This document shows, piece by piece, positions 25,760-35,052 of a stretch of 64,000 bases of DNA. Where the stretch lies: positions 62,001 to 126,000 of the forward strand of contig JBCBMY010000004.1 of assembly GCA_039822045.1 (NCBI GenBank). Reading direction: 5' to 3'. A program made the translations under genes and the position numbers. This DNA comes from HLUCCA09 sp039822045 (GTDB lineage Bacteria; Pseudomonadota; Alphaproteobacteria; Rhodobacterales; Rhodobacteraceae). Every line of letters begins with the position of its first letter. Position 1 is the stretch's first letter. Under the pieces are notes generated by a model. It did no database searches and had not been told where the DNA came from. It saw nothing but the letters and a program-made list of their open reading frames with translations.

Positions 25760-26905
25760 ATGGGCATTTTCGATTTTCTTTCCGGGCAGTTCATCGACGT
25801 CATCCATTGGGTGGATGACAGCCGCGATACGCTGGTCTGGCGCTTCGAGCGCGAGGGTCACGAGATCAAGTATGGCGCCAAGCTTACGGTGCGCGAAGGG
25901 CAGTCTGCGGTTTTTGTTCATGAGGGCCAATTGGCGGATGTGTTCACGCCGGGGCTCTACATGCTCGAGACGAACAACATGCCGATCCTGACGACGCTCC
26001 AGCATTGGGATCACGGCTTCAAGTCGCCGTTCAAGTCAGAGATCTACTTCGTCAACACCAACCGCTTCACCGACCTCAAGTGGGGCACGAAGAATCCGGT
26101 TATGTTGCGCGACCCTGAGTTTGGGCCAACGCGGATCCGCGCCTTTGGCACGTACACGATCAAGGTGACCGATCCGGCGCTCTTCCTGCGCGAGATTGTC
26201 GGCACGGATGGTGAGTTCACAACGGACGAAATCACATTCCAGATCCGGAACATCATCGTGCAGGAAAGCGCGCGCGTGATGGCGGGCAGTAACGTACCGG
26301 TTCTGGATATGGCGGCCAATACGGGCGAGATGGGTAAACTCGTGGCGGGCGAAGTGTCGAAGGTCTTGACTGAGTACGGACTGACGATGCCTGAGTTCTA
26401 TATCGAGAATATCTCGCTGCCGCCGGCAGTGGAACAGGCGCTCGACAAGCGTACGTCGATGGGCCTTGTCGGGGATCTGGGCAAGTTCACACAGTTTTCG
26501 GCCGCAGAAGCCATGGGTGCCGCTGCGACGACCCCGAATTCCGGGATGGGTGCAGGGCTCGGCATGGGCGCAGGCATGGCGATGGCGAACCAGATGGCGC
26601 ACGTTATGGGGCCATGGGGCGGTGTGCAAGGTCAGGCGACGCCCACTGCATCGCCAGCGCAGGCCGTGCCGCCACCGCCGCCACCTGCCGAACATGTGTG
26701 GCACATTGCCGAGAACGGGGCGACCAAGGGTCCGTTTAGCCGCGCAGATATGGGCCGAATGGCGCAGGACGGCAACCTGAAGCGCGAAAGCCTTGTCTGG
26801 ACGCCCGGCCAGGATGGCTGGCTAAAGGCGGAAGATGTGCGGGAACTCGCGCAGCTCTTCACCATTTTGCCGCCACCGCCGCCACCGCCCCCGCCGGCAG
26901 GATGA
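25760..26905 (+). CDS. SPFH-domain protein with C-terminal GYF_2 domain
   Basis: 381 residues. An SPFH (band 7-like) domain of the virion-core/YdjI type covers about residues 1-240, followed by a Gly/Met/Ala-rich linker and a proline stretch. A GYF_2-type domain (about 310-367) has the pattern WHIAENGATKGPF and LVWTPGQDGW. The protein ends in a polyproline tail. There is no clear membrane helix, so association with membranes would be peripheral. Two genes downstream is a zinc-ribbon membrane protein; similar SPFH plus zinc-ribbon pairs recur in bacteria and are thought to relate to membrane stress. Confidence 0.88.
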   Translation: MGIFDFLSGQFIDVIHWVDDSRDTLVWRFEREGHEIKYGAKLTVREGQSAVFVHEGQLADVFTPGLYMLETNNMPILTTLQHWDHGFKSPFKSEIYFVNTNRFTDLKWGTKNPVMLRDPEFGPTRIRAFGTYTIKVTDPALFLREIVGTDGEFTTDEITFQIRNIIVQESARVMAGSNVPVLDMAANTGEMGKLVAGEVSKVLTEYGLTMPEFYIENISLPPAVEQALDKRTSMGLVGDLGKFTQFSAAEAMGAAATTPNSGMGAGLGMGAGMAMANQMAHVMGPWGGVQGQATPTASPAQAVPPPPPPAEHVWHIAENGATKGPFSRADMGRMAQDGNLKRESLVWTPGQDGWLKAEDVRELAQLFTILPPPPPPPPPAG

Positions 26906-27111
26906 TTGGGAGGCCGCACAGACGGGTTCCAGAAGTCATGAGAATGGGCTTGGGTCTGACAGGCTCTTAGTCGGCTCGACCCCGAAGAGCTTCAGACCGC
27001 TCGTTCTTGGCTAAGAGGCTGTTATCTGGAACCGCTGTGTCGGGAGCCACGGTGCGAACGCGTCGGAGCGAGGTGTTGAAACGTGTGCGCGTTGATGCAG
27101 TTTGCGCTTCC

Positions 27112-27726
27112 ATGACGGCTTCACTTGACCCAAGGCACGGGTTGCGCACCCTGCGCCACACCCTTGCGACCGCCCGCGATCACCTTGCCAAGCGGGCTCC
27201 CCATCGCCGGGTTATGCTGAAGTGGCTGCACTGGACCCTTGTTCCCCTTCTGATTTGGTTCGTGCTTGTTACACCCGATGATGTGATGCGGATCGGCATG
27301 TGGGCCTTTCGGGTCCATTCTGTCTTGGGGCTCGTCTTCGTGCTGCTGACGCTCTATTGGACGGCCGATACCCTACGGCGCGGTTTGGCGGGGCGGCCGG
27401 GGCCAAAGCTAAAGGGTGTCGCCCGCTGGCTGCATCCGTGGCTGCACCGGTCGCTCCTGCTCCTGATGTTCGGCGTGGCGATGACGGGCTTCCTGATCGG
27501 GCTTACCTCACACGTTTTGCTTTGGGCCGGTGGGATTGTGCCGATTGCGCCGCCCCTCAGCATGCCGTCGGCCAATCGATGGTGGGGAGAGGTCCATGTC
27601 TACGAGTTCTACGTGCTTACGGGCGTCGTGATCGCGCATTCGGGCTTTCACACGTGGCGTCATCTTTGGCTGAAGGACAATGTTCTGCGGATCATGGCGC
27701 CCAAGCGCTTCCATCGGTTCCTCTGA
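27112..27726 (+). CDS. Cytochrome b561-type membrane protein
   Basis: 204 residues from ATG 27112. Four membrane helices contain histidines at helix positions suited to haem b binding (LHWTLVP, FRVHSVLG, WLHRSLLL, IAHSGFHTWRH), as in the bacterial b561/Ni-Fe hydrogenase b-type fold. A start at 27007 is also open, but the added N-terminus is basic and unconvincing. No strong Shine-Dalgarno supports any start, so the N-terminus is uncertain. It lies between the SPFH and zinc-ribbon genes on the same strand. An electron-transfer role is inferred from fold only. Confidence 0.75.
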   Translation: MTASLDPRHGLRTLRHTLATARDHLAKRAPHRRVMLKWLHWTLVPLLIWFVLVTPDDVMRIGMWAFRVHSVLGLVFVLLTLYWTADTLRRGLAGRPGPKLKGVARWLHPWLHRSLLLLMFGVAMTGFLIGLTSHVLLWAGGIVPIAPPLSMPSANRWWGEVHVYEFYVLTGVVIAHSGFHTWRHLWLKDNVLRIMAPKRFHRFL

Positions 27727-27786
27727 TCCGGCTGGACGGCCGGGGCACGAGAGAGCTACACCCGGGCCAATTGCGCGAGGTGAGCC

Positions 27787-28905
27787 ATGGCAGACACCCT
27801 GACCTCAGACCAGCCGGTGGAGGAGCACAGATTTCCGTGCTCGGCCTGTGGATCCGATCTGCGCTATGCGCCGGGCACCGAAACGCTGACCTGTGACCAT
27901 TGCGGCAACGTTGATCAAATCGAGGGCGCCGGGCCATGGGAGGGTGCGCAGGCCATCGCCGAGCTCGATTTCGATGCTGCCGTGCGCGGCGAGGTTCCGC
28001 CGTCAGCAATGGAGATCACGCGCGTCGCCCAGTGCAATAGCTGCGGTGCGGAGGTTGAGTTCGACCCTGCAATCCACTCAAAGGAATGCCCCTTTTGCGC
28101 CTCCCCGCTGGTGACGGACACGGGCGCGCATCGCCACATTAAGCCGCGCGCGCTCTTGCCGTTTGGTCTGAAGGAGGAAGAGGCTCGTGCAGCGATGGGC
28201 CGGTGGCTCGGCCGTCTGTGGTTCGCGCCGAACGGACTGCAGGACTATGCGCGCAAGGGGCGGAGATTGCAGGGCCTCTATGTACCGTACTGGACCTATG
28301 ACGCGCCCACGCGCTCAGCGTATACCGGCCAGCGCGGTGACGCCTATTGGACGACCCAGACCCGTGTTGTGGATGGGGAACGCAAGCAGGTTCGCGTCCA
28401 GAAAATCCGCTGGACGCGGGTGCGTGGCCAGGTTTCATGTGCGTTCGATGACGTGCTCGTTCTCGCCTCGCAGACCTTGCCCAAAAGCTACACCGATGCA
28501 CTTGAACCGTGGGACGTTTCAGGGCTCAAGCCCTATCGCCCCGACTATCTAGCCGGGTTTCGCGCCGAGGGGTATCAGGTGCCGCTCGCGGACGGCTGGA
28601 CCGAGGCGCGCGCGCGGATCGACACTCAGATTGCGCTCGATATCCGTCGGGACATCGGAGGCGACCAGCAGCGCATCGACCGGGTCGATACGCAAGTCGG
28701 CAAGATCACCTTCAAGCACGTGCTGCTGCCGATCTGGATGGCTGCGTACAAGTTTCGAGGCCAGACCTACCGCTTTGTCGTGAATGGCCGAACCGGCGAG
28801 GTGAAGGGCGAGCGGCCATACTCAACTGGCAAGATCCTCGTAGCCGTGCTGCTCGCGCTTCTGGGCGCCGCTGCCCTGCTTTATCTGGGCTCGTTGCAGG
28901 ACTAG
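27787..28905 (+). CDS. Zinc-ribbon protein with C-terminal membrane helix
   Basis: 372 residues. Two zinc-ribbon pairs are visible: CSACGS with CDHCGN near the N-terminus and CNSCGA with CPFCAS about 60 residues later. A central domain of about 220 residues (LYVPYWTYDA, VLLPIWMAAYKF) follows, and a single helix near the C-terminus (ILVAVLLALLGAAALLYLG) should anchor the protein. Homologues are often misnamed as primosomal or helicase proteins; nothing here supports that. Its stop codon overlaps that of the convergent hsp20-family gene in a CTAG. Confidence 0.85.
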   Translation: MADTLTSDQPVEEHRFPCSACGSDLRYAPGTETLTCDHCGNVDQIEGAGPWEGAQAIAELDFDAAVRGEVPPSAMEITRVAQCNSCGAEVEFDPAIHSKECPFCASPLVTDTGAHRHIKPRALLPFGLKEEEARAAMGRWLGRLWFAPNGLQDYARKGRRLQGLYVPYWTYDAPTRSAYTGQRGDAYWTTQTRVVDGERKQVRVQKIRWTRVRGQVSCAFDDVLVLASQTLPKSYTDALEPWDVSGLKPYRPDYLAGFRAEGYQVPLADGWTEARARIDTQIALDIRRDIGGDQQRIDRVDTQVGKITFKHVLLPIWMAAYKFRGQTYRFVVNGRTGEVKGERPYSTGKILVAVLLALLGAAALLYLGSLQD

Positions 28906-29321
28906 CCCCGGCTGATGGGAACGCGGTGGGCCGACTTGTCCGGGGCCGGGGCGTGTTTGGGAATTGAGATCGTCAACACTCCGTCCGTCAGGTTCGCTGC
29001 CACTGTGTCGCCATCGGCATCGGGGGGCAGCCTGAAAGACCGGCTGAACGATCCATAGGCCCGCTCGGAGAAATAGTAGCTTTCGCCTTGCCTCTCTTGC
29101 ACCGTCCGCTTTTCGCCCTGAACCGTGACGGTGTGGTTGGCAACCGCGATGTGGATGTCCTCTTCCGACACTCCCGGCAACTCGATCGTAATCTGGTACG
29201 TATCGCCGGACCCCGACGCTTCGGCCGCGGGCGCGACCCATTCCGCAAGGCGCTGACCAACGGCCCGGAACGGGTCATAGAGCGCTGGCCAGAAGCCGCT
29301 GGTATGTGATTTCTCGACCAT
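28902..29321 (-). CDS. Hsp20/alpha-crystallin small heat shock protein
   Basis: 139 residues from ATG 29321, which has an excellent GGGAGGAA upstream. The alpha-crystallin domain runs from about residue 40 to 135 (TYQITIELPGVSEEDIHIAV), with the conserved ANLTDGVLTISIPK near the end. The N-terminal WPALYDPFRAVGQRL segment is typical of this ATP-independent holdase family. A longer open frame starts at 29366 but lacks such a ribosome site. Convergent with, and overlapping by four bases, the zinc-ribbon gene. Confidence 0.95.
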   Translation of the reverse strand: MVEKSHTSGFWPALYDPFRAVGQRLAEWVAPAAEASGSGDTYQITIELPGVSEEDIHIAVANHTVTVQGEKRTVQERQGESYYFSERAYGSFSRSFRLPPDADGDTVAANLTDGVLTISIPKHAPAPDKSAHRVPISRG

Positions 29322-29443
29322 GGATTCCTCCCGAATTCGCCCCTCGTTGGGCGGTGTGCCGGACATTGGCGCCAGTATCGCCGAGGGCTTGCCCTTGTCT
29401 CATTGACCTGCGTCAATGCTGCCGGACTGGGAGGGGACCGGAC

Positions 29444-30367
29444 ATGATCCTGTGCGCGGGCGAGGCCCTTATCGACATGCTGCCGCGGGTAAGCGACGCG
29501 GGCGAAGACGCCTTTGCGCCCAAAGCGGGTGGCGCAGTGTTTAACACAGCGGTGGCCCTGGGTCGCCTCGGCGCGCCGGTTGGGCTGTTCACCGGCCTGT
29601 CGACGGATCTGTTCGGAGAGCGCCTTGCCGCTGCGCTTGCCGAAAGCGGCGTCGACGCATCGCGCGCGGCGCGCAGCGACCGTCCCACCACTTTGGCATT
29701 CGTCGAACTGGTCGACGGCCACGCTCGCTACGCTTTCTACGACGAGAATACGGCCGGGCGCATGCTGACCGAAGCCGATCTGCCAAGCGATGTGAGCGAC
29801 GTCACTGCGCTCTTCTTCGGGGGCATTTCGCTGATGGTCGAGCCGTGTGCCTCGACTTATGCCGCCTTGATGGCGCGCGAAGCCGCGACGCGCACGGTGA
29901 TGCTCGACCCGAACATCCGACCGGGCTTCATCGCAGATGAGGCCGGCTATCGCGCCCGGCTGGACACCTTTCTAGGGCATGCCGATATCGTGAAGGTGTC
30001 GGACGAAGACCTTGACTGGATCATGGGCGGCGGCGATGCGACCGACCAGGCCCGCGTCCTGATGGAGCGCGGTCCGAAGATCGTGTGTGTCACGATGGGT
30101 GCACAGGGCGTCGTGGCCCATCATGCCGCCGGGCATTTGCACGTGAGCGCGCCGCGGGCCGAGGTCGTCGATACCGTGGGTGCGGGGGACACGTTCAATG
30201 CGGGCCTTCTTGCAGGGCTACACGAGGCGGGCATGCTGACGAAGCCCGGAGCGGCATCGCCGGACGAGGATGCGCTTGAGGCAGCGTTGTTGCTCGGTGT
30301 GCAGGCCGCGGCCGTGACCGTGGCGCGTGCCGGCGCCAACCCACCGACACGTGCCGAGCTTGCCTGA
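29444..30367 (+). CDS. PfkB-family carbohydrate kinase (fructokinase-like)
   Basis: 307-residue ribokinase-fold sugar kinase. The N-terminal GEALIDMLP and the C-terminal PfkB signature DTVGAGDTFNAG, with its catalytic Asp and anion hole, are intact. The sequence is most like bacterial fructokinases; substrate choice among sugars cannot be fixed by eye. The ATG at 29444 has GGGAGGGG upstream. dtd follows with GTG three bases after the stop, suggesting co-transcription. Confidence 0.92.
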   Translation: MILCAGEALIDMLPRVSDAGEDAFAPKAGGAVFNTAVALGRLGAPVGLFTGLSTDLFGERLAAALAESGVDASRAARSDRPTTLAFVELVDGHARYAFYDENTAGRMLTEADLPSDVSDVTALFFGGISLMVEPCASTYAALMAREAATRTVMLDPNIRPGFIADEAGYRARLDTFLGHADIVKVSDEDLDWIMGGGDATDQARVLMERGPKIVCVTMGAQGVVAHHAAGHLHVSAPRAEVVDTVGAGDTFNAGLLAGLHEAGMLTKPGAASPDEDALEAALLLGVQAAAVTVARAGANPPTRAELA

Positions 30368-30370
30368 TCC

Positions 30371-30814
30371 GTGCGGGCGCTAATCCAACGGGTGAGCAAG
30401 GCCGAGGTCCGCGTGGGCGGAGCGGTTGTCGGTGCCACAGGACCCGGCATGCTTGTTTTCATTTGCGCAATGGCCGGCGATGCCGAAGCGGCGACCGAGA
30501 GACTGGCAGGCAAAATCGCGCGGCTACGGATCTTCCGCGACGATGCGGGCCGGATGAATCGTTCCCTTCTCGACGCCGGAGGGAGCGCTCTTGTTGTCTC
30601 GCAGTTCACCTTGGCCGCTGACACCGCACGGGGGAACCGGCCCGGATTCTCGGCGGCGGCAGCGCCCGACGAAGGGGAACGGCTTTACCACCACTTTTCC
30701 CGAGCGCTGGCCGCCGAAGGCGTAGAGGTCGCCACGGGCCGGTTCGGAGCCGACATGGAAGTGGATCTCATCAATGATGGTCCAGTAACCATTTGGATCG
30801 ACACAACGGCCTGA
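30371..30814 (+). CDS. dtd: D-aminoacyl-tRNA deacylase
   Basis: 147 residues, the usual DTD length. The enzyme removes D-amino acids (and glycine from mischarged tRNA-Ala) from tRNAs. Diagnostic motifs are MRALIQRVSKA at the start, SQFTLAADTARGNRPGF, and the cross-subunit Gly-cisPro motif in NDGPVTIWID. The start codon is GTG, close behind the kinase stop codon. Dimeric and cytoplasmic. Confidence 0.96.
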   Translation: MRALIQRVSKAEVRVGGAVVGATGPGMLVFICAMAGDAEAATERLAGKIARLRIFRDDAGRMNRSLLDAGGSALVVSQFTLAADTARGNRPGFSAAAAPDEGERLYHHFSRALAAEGVEVATGRFGADMEVDLINDGPVTIWIDTTA

Positions 30815-30925
30815 TCTGCTCGCAAATGCGGCGTCGCGGCCCGATACCGCCCAGCTGCGCGGCATATCGTGCCCGAAAAAGAGGCGCCGCTTGCGACAAA
30901 GGGACGTGCGCGGTTTAGTGATCCT

Positions 30926-32353
30926 ATGTCCGACACGCCCCGCTTCTTCGACGAACTCAGTTCACCCGAAGGCGACCCGCGTAGCCCCTACTCGGGATAC
31001 TACAAGTGGTTCGAAACAGAAGACATGGCGCGCCTTCGCAAGAAGGCAGATCAGGCGGAGGGGTTCTTTCGGCGCACGGGCATCACCTTCAACGTCTATG
31101 GAAATGACGAAGCGCAGGAACGACTCATTCCGTTCGACATCGTGCCCCGAATCATCTCGGCGCGCGAATGGGCCAAGCTGACCCGCGGCATCGAACAGCG
31201 CGTCCGCGCGATCAATGCGTTTCTCTACGACATCTATCACCGGCAAGAGATCGTTCGCGCGGGCAGGGTTCCGGCGGAGTTGATCGCGCGCAACGAGGCG
31301 TTTCTCCCAAAGATGATCGGCGTGGCGCCGCCGGGTAACATCTATACCCACATCGTTGGGGTCGATTTGGTGCGGACCGGCGAGGACGAGTTCTTCGTGC
31401 TCGAGGACAATGCGCGCACGCCGTCAGGCGTGAGCTACATGCTCGAGAACCGCGAAACGATGCTGCAGATGTTTCCCGAGCTCTTCGGGCAGATCCGTGT
31501 GCAGCCGGTGCAGGATTACCCCGTGCGCCTGTCACGCTCCCTTGCGGCCTGCGTACCTGCCGCATGCTCAGGCAAGCCCACCATCGCCGTCCTCACGCCA
31601 GGGATTCATAACTCGGCTTATTTCGAGCATTCGTTCCTTGCCGATCATGCCGGTGCAGAACTTGTGGAGGGGCACGATCTGCGCGTCGTGGACGGACGGA
31701 TCGCAATGCGAACGACGCGCGGCTACAAGCCGATCGACGTGCTTTATCGCCGCGTCGACGATGATTTCCTCGATCCCTTGAACTTTCGCCCTGAGAGCGT
31801 GCTGGGCGTGCCCGGCATTCTCGACGTCTACCGCTCGGGCGGCATCACCATTGCAAACGCCCCCGGCACCGGGATCTCCGACGACAAGGCGATCTACAGC
31901 TATATGCCTGATATCGTGGAGTTTTATACGGGTGAAAAGGCGCTTCTGAAGAACGTCCCCACCTGGCGATGCGCCGAGCCGGAGAGCCTCGCCTACGTGC
32001 TTGACCATCTGAGCGAGCTCGTGGTCAAGGAAGTGCACGGGTCGGGTGGATACGGGATGCTCGTCGGACCCGCTGCCTCGAAGAAGGAAATGGCCGCATT
32101 TCGGGCCAAGCTGGAAGCGCGACCGGGCAACTACATTGCGCAGCCAACACTCGCGCTTTCGACAGTGCCGATCCTGACCAAAGCGGGCCTGGCACCAAGG
32201 CACGTTGACCTGCGCCCCTTCGTTCTGGTGTCGCCGAAGGGGATCGACATCACGCCGGGCGGCCTAACGCGCGTCGCTCTTAAGAAAGGGTCCCTCGTAG
32301 TCAACTCCTCGCAGGGTGGGGGAACAAAGGACACGTGGGTTCTAGAGGAATGA
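30926..32353 (+). CDS. Circularly permuted ATP-grasp protein
   Basis: 475 residues of the circularly permuted ATP-grasp type 2 family (formerly DUF404/DUF407). Family patterns are visible: NVYGNDEAQERLIPFD, EDNARTPSGVSYMLENR, the NAPGTGISDDKAIYSYMPD block and VVKEVHGSGGYGM for nucleotide binding. It is expected to form an amide or peptide bond on an unknown substrate. It opens the four-gene set with alpha-E, transglutaminase and Anbu genes. The ATG at 30926 lacks a good Shine-Dalgarno, so a nearby GTG could be used. Confidence 0.92.
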   Translation: MSDTPRFFDELSSPEGDPRSPYSGYYKWFETEDMARLRKKADQAEGFFRRTGITFNVYGNDEAQERLIPFDIVPRIISAREWAKLTRGIEQRVRAINAFLYDIYHRQEIVRAGRVPAELIARNEAFLPKMIGVAPPGNIYTHIVGVDLVRTGEDEFFVLEDNARTPSGVSYMLENRETMLQMFPELFGQIRVQPVQDYPVRLSRSLAACVPAACSGKPTIAVLTPGIHNSAYFEHSFLADHAGAELVEGHDLRVVDGRIAMRTTRGYKPIDVLYRRVDDDFLDPLNFRPESVLGVPGILDVYRSGGITIANAPGTGISDDKAIYSYMPDIVEFYTGEKALLKNVPTWRCAEPESLAYVLDHLSELVVKEVHGSGGYGMLVGPAASKKEMAAFRAKLEARPGNYIAQPTLALSTVPILTKAGLAPRHVDLRPFVLVSPKGIDITPGGLTRVALKKGSLVVNSSQGGGTKDTWVLEE

Positions 32354-32435
32354 GAACGCCGACACGCCCTTTCGGAATTGATCCTGTGATGTGGGCAGCG
32401 AATTTCGCTTCGATGCCGATCCGAGGGCACCGCTG

Positions 32436-33377
32436 ATGCTGGGCAAGACGGCGGGCGGGCTCACATGGATGTTTCGCTATCTTGAGCGGAGCGAAAACAC
32501 CACGCGGTTGATCGAGGCAGGTTTCCGGATTGCCCTGACACGCCCGTCCAACTCAGATGATGAATGGGCGAGCGTCCTCGAGGCTGCGGGCGCACGGGCG
32601 CGGTACGACGAGCGCTACGACCGCATGGAGCAGGCGCTTGCGATCAACTTCCTGCTGCGAGACCCGGCAAATCCATCCTCTGTCATGAGTTGTATCGAAG
32701 GCGCACGCAACGACGCCCGCCTGGTGCGCACGGCGCTCTCGCGAGAGGTGTGGGAAGCGACGAACGAATGCTGGATGGAGGCCAAGCGCCTCTTGGCGCG
32801 CCCGGTCCGCGACCGGGACCTGCCCGAAGTCCTCGCCGTCATTCGCCAGCAATCGGCGCTCGTTCGTGGCGCGCTCCACGGCACGATGTTGCGTAACGAC
32901 ATCTTCAACTTCGCGCGGATCGGCACATTCGTGGAGCGGGCCGACAACACAGCGCGGATACTCGATGTGAAGTACTACGTCCTGCTCCCCGATGTCAGTC
33001 AGATCGGATCAGCACTCGACAACGTTCAATGGGAGACGATTCTGCGATCGGTTGGCGGGCAGCGAAGTTATCGTTGGCTCAACGGTGCCGATGTCACGCC
33101 CTCAGGCATCGCCGATTTCCTGATCCTCGACGGTCGGATGCCGCGCAGCCTGGTCTTTTGCACCTCAAAGATCGGAGCAAATCTGGGCTATCTCGAAAAA
33201 GAGTATGGCACGCGCCACCCGTGCCACGAGCAAGTGGAAGCATTGATGGGACGCTTGTCGTCAAGCTCGGTCGAAGCTGTGTTCGACACAGGTCTTCACG
33301 AGTTTACCCTCGATTTCATCTCCGATGTGGCGCGTCTTTCGGCCCAGATTGAAGCAGACTACCGGTTCACCGGATAG
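32436..33377 (+). CDS. Alpha-E domain protein
   Basis: 313 residues, all-alpha, of the alpha-E family that nearly always accompanies the permuted ATP-grasp gene. Typical patterns are MFRYLERSENTTRLIEAG at the N-terminus, RLLARPVRDRDLPEVLAVIR in the middle and GTFVERADNTARILDVKYY. Catalytic function is unknown; it may act with the ATP-grasp protein as a complex. The ATG at 32436 has GAGGG upstream. 82 bases follow the ATP-grasp stop. Confidence 0.92.
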   Translation: MLGKTAGGLTWMFRYLERSENTTRLIEAGFRIALTRPSNSDDEWASVLEAAGARARYDERYDRMEQALAINFLLRDPANPSSVMSCIEGARNDARLVRTALSREVWEATNECWMEAKRLLARPVRDRDLPEVLAVIRQQSALVRGALHGTMLRNDIFNFARIGTFVERADNTARILDVKYYVLLPDVSQIGSALDNVQWETILRSVGGQRSYRWLNGADVTPSGIADFLILDGRMPRSLVFCTSKIGANLGYLEKEYGTRHPCHEQVEALMGRLSSSSVEAVFDTGLHEFTLDFISDVARLSAQIEADYRFTG

Positions 33378-33404
33378 GTAACAGACGGGACCCGACACAC
33401 CCCT

Positions 33405-34223
33405 ATGCGCCTGAGCATCCAACACGAGACCCGCTACACCTACGACACGCCTGTCGCATTCGGCCTGCAGCAGCTTCGCTTGACGCCCAAAAGCCGGCAC
33501 GGCCAGTCTGTTCTCACATGGCAGACGGCCATCGACGGCGGTGTCCGACAAGCGCTCTACGAAGACCAGCATATGAACCAGGTGATCTTGGTGTCTTTCG
33601 AGGGGGAGGCGGGCGCACTGACGATCAGGTGTCAGGGCGAGGTTGAGACGGCCGACACCAGCGGGATCGTTGGTAAACATGCCGGGTTCTCACCGCTCTG
33701 GTATTTCCTCCGTCCAACCAAGCGCACGCGTGCAGGACAGGGTGTGCGCGCCCTCGCGCGCGGCCTCGTGGCGGACTATCCCGACGAGATTGCGCGATTC
33801 CACGCGCTGTCGGCTCGGGTCCTCGATCAGGTGGAGTGGAAGACAGGGGCGACCGAGGCGCAAACCGACGCCGAAGAAAGCCTCTCGCTGAAAGCGGGCG
33901 TCTGCCAGGACCATGCCCACATCTTCATCGCTGCGGCGCGCCTTCTCGGGACACCTGCACGCTATGTCTCGGGCTACCTCGCCATGGACGAGCAGGTGCA
34001 GCAGGATGCCAGCCACGCGTGGGCAGAGGTCCATATCGAGCCGTTGGGCTGGGTTGGCTACGATATCTCCAACGGGATTTCGCCCGATGAGCGCTATGTT
34101 CGGGTCGCGACCGGGCTCGATTACGGCGAAGCGGCTCCGGTGACGGGCCTGCGCATGGGAGAGGGAGGTTCGGAGCTTGGCAGCGAGCGCCTGTCGGTTT
34201 CTATCCAGGTGCAGCAGCAGTAA
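33405..34223 (+). CDS. Transglutaminase-like cysteine peptidase
   Basis: 272 residues: an N-terminal beta domain (bacterial transglutaminase N-type, about 1-90) and a transglutaminase core with the Cys in LKAGVCQDHAHIF, the His in DASHAWAEVHIEPLGW and the Asp in YDISNG. Bacterial members act as peptidases or amidases rather than crosslinking enzymes. Third gene in the ATP-grasp/alpha-E/Anbu set. No signal peptide, so cytoplasmic. Confidence 0.93.
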   Translation: MRLSIQHETRYTYDTPVAFGLQQLRLTPKSRHGQSVLTWQTAIDGGVRQALYEDQHMNQVILVSFEGEAGALTIRCQGEVETADTSGIVGKHAGFSPLWYFLRPTKRTRAGQGVRALARGLVADYPDEIARFHALSARVLDQVEWKTGATEAQTDAEESLSLKAGVCQDHAHIFIAAARLLGTPARYVSGYLAMDEQVQQDASHAWAEVHIEPLGWVGYDISNGISPDERYVRVATGLDYGEAAPVTGLRMGEGGSELGSERLSVSIQVQQQ

Positions 34224-34272
34224 GGTCTCGCTGGGAATCGCGCACCCCTTGCGCGAGACGGAGGCGGATCGG

Positions 34273-35013
34273 GTGACCTATTGCGTTGGATTGCGGCTTA
34301 GCCGCGGCCTCGTCTTCATGTCTGACACGCGCACAAATGCGGGTGTCGACAACATCTCAACCTTTAGCAAGATGGCGACTTGGGAAAAGCCGGGGGAGCG
34401 TCTGGTTACGATCATGACGGCCGGCAATCTGGCGACCACCCAAGCGGTGATCTCGCTTCTCGACGAGCGGTCGAAGGCTGCGGGCGACCGGCACCCAAGC
34501 GTTTTGGAGCAGCCGTCGATGTTCCAGGTGGCGCGCGAAGTTGGGCAGACGCTGCGCGAGGTCATCGGGGGGCATGCCACGAGTGGGCAACGCGCCGATG
34601 CGATGTTCGACGCCACAATGATCGTTGGCGGGCAGATTGCGCCGGGCCCACCGCGGCTGTTCCTGATTTACCCGGAAGGCAACTTCATCGAGGCGAGCGA
34701 AGACACTCCGTTCTTCCAAATCGGTGAAACCAAGTACGGCCGGCCGATCCTTGTACGCGCCTACGATCCCGATATGCCGTTCGACGAGGCGGTGAAGCTG
34801 CTGCTCGTGAGCTTTGACTCGACCATCAAGGCGAACCTCTCCGTTGGTATGCCAATCGACTTTCAGATCTATACCGCGGATAGTTTGCGCAAGGGCCCCG
34901 AGAGCCGTATCGAGCTGGGTGACCCCTACTTTGCAACGATCTCGGACGGGTGGGGCGATGCCCTGCGCGAGGCTTTTGCAAGCTTGCCGCCGTTTGACAT
35001 GGACGAAGTCTGA
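34273..35013 (+). CDS. Anbu-type proteasome-like peptidase
   Basis: 246 residues of the Anbu (ancestral beta-subunit) branch of the proteasome/HslV Ntn-hydrolase family. Starting at GTG 34273, preceded by GGAGGCGG, gives M-T-Y-C-V, so removal of Met exposes the Thr nucleophile. SDTRTNAGVDNISTFSKM carries the conserved Asp-Thr-Arg region, and GGQIAPGPPRLFLIYPEGN is typical. Longer reading from 34177 would bury the nucleophile and was rejected. Last gene of the ATP-grasp set; the substrate is unknown. Confidence 0.93.
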   Translation: MTYCVGLRLSRGLVFMSDTRTNAGVDNISTFSKMATWEKPGERLVTIMTAGNLATTQAVISLLDERSKAAGDRHPSVLEQPSMFQVAREVGQTLREVIGGHATSGQRADAMFDATMIVGGQIAPGPPRLFLIYPEGNFIEASEDTPFFQIGETKYGRPILVRAYDPDMPFDEAVKLLLVSFDSTIKANLSVGMPIDFQIYTADSLRKGPESRIELGDPYFATISDGWGDALREAFASLPPFDMDEV

Positions 35014-35052
35014 CGGAGTGCCCTGCTGCTGTCAGAGCGAAAAGGTACTGCC

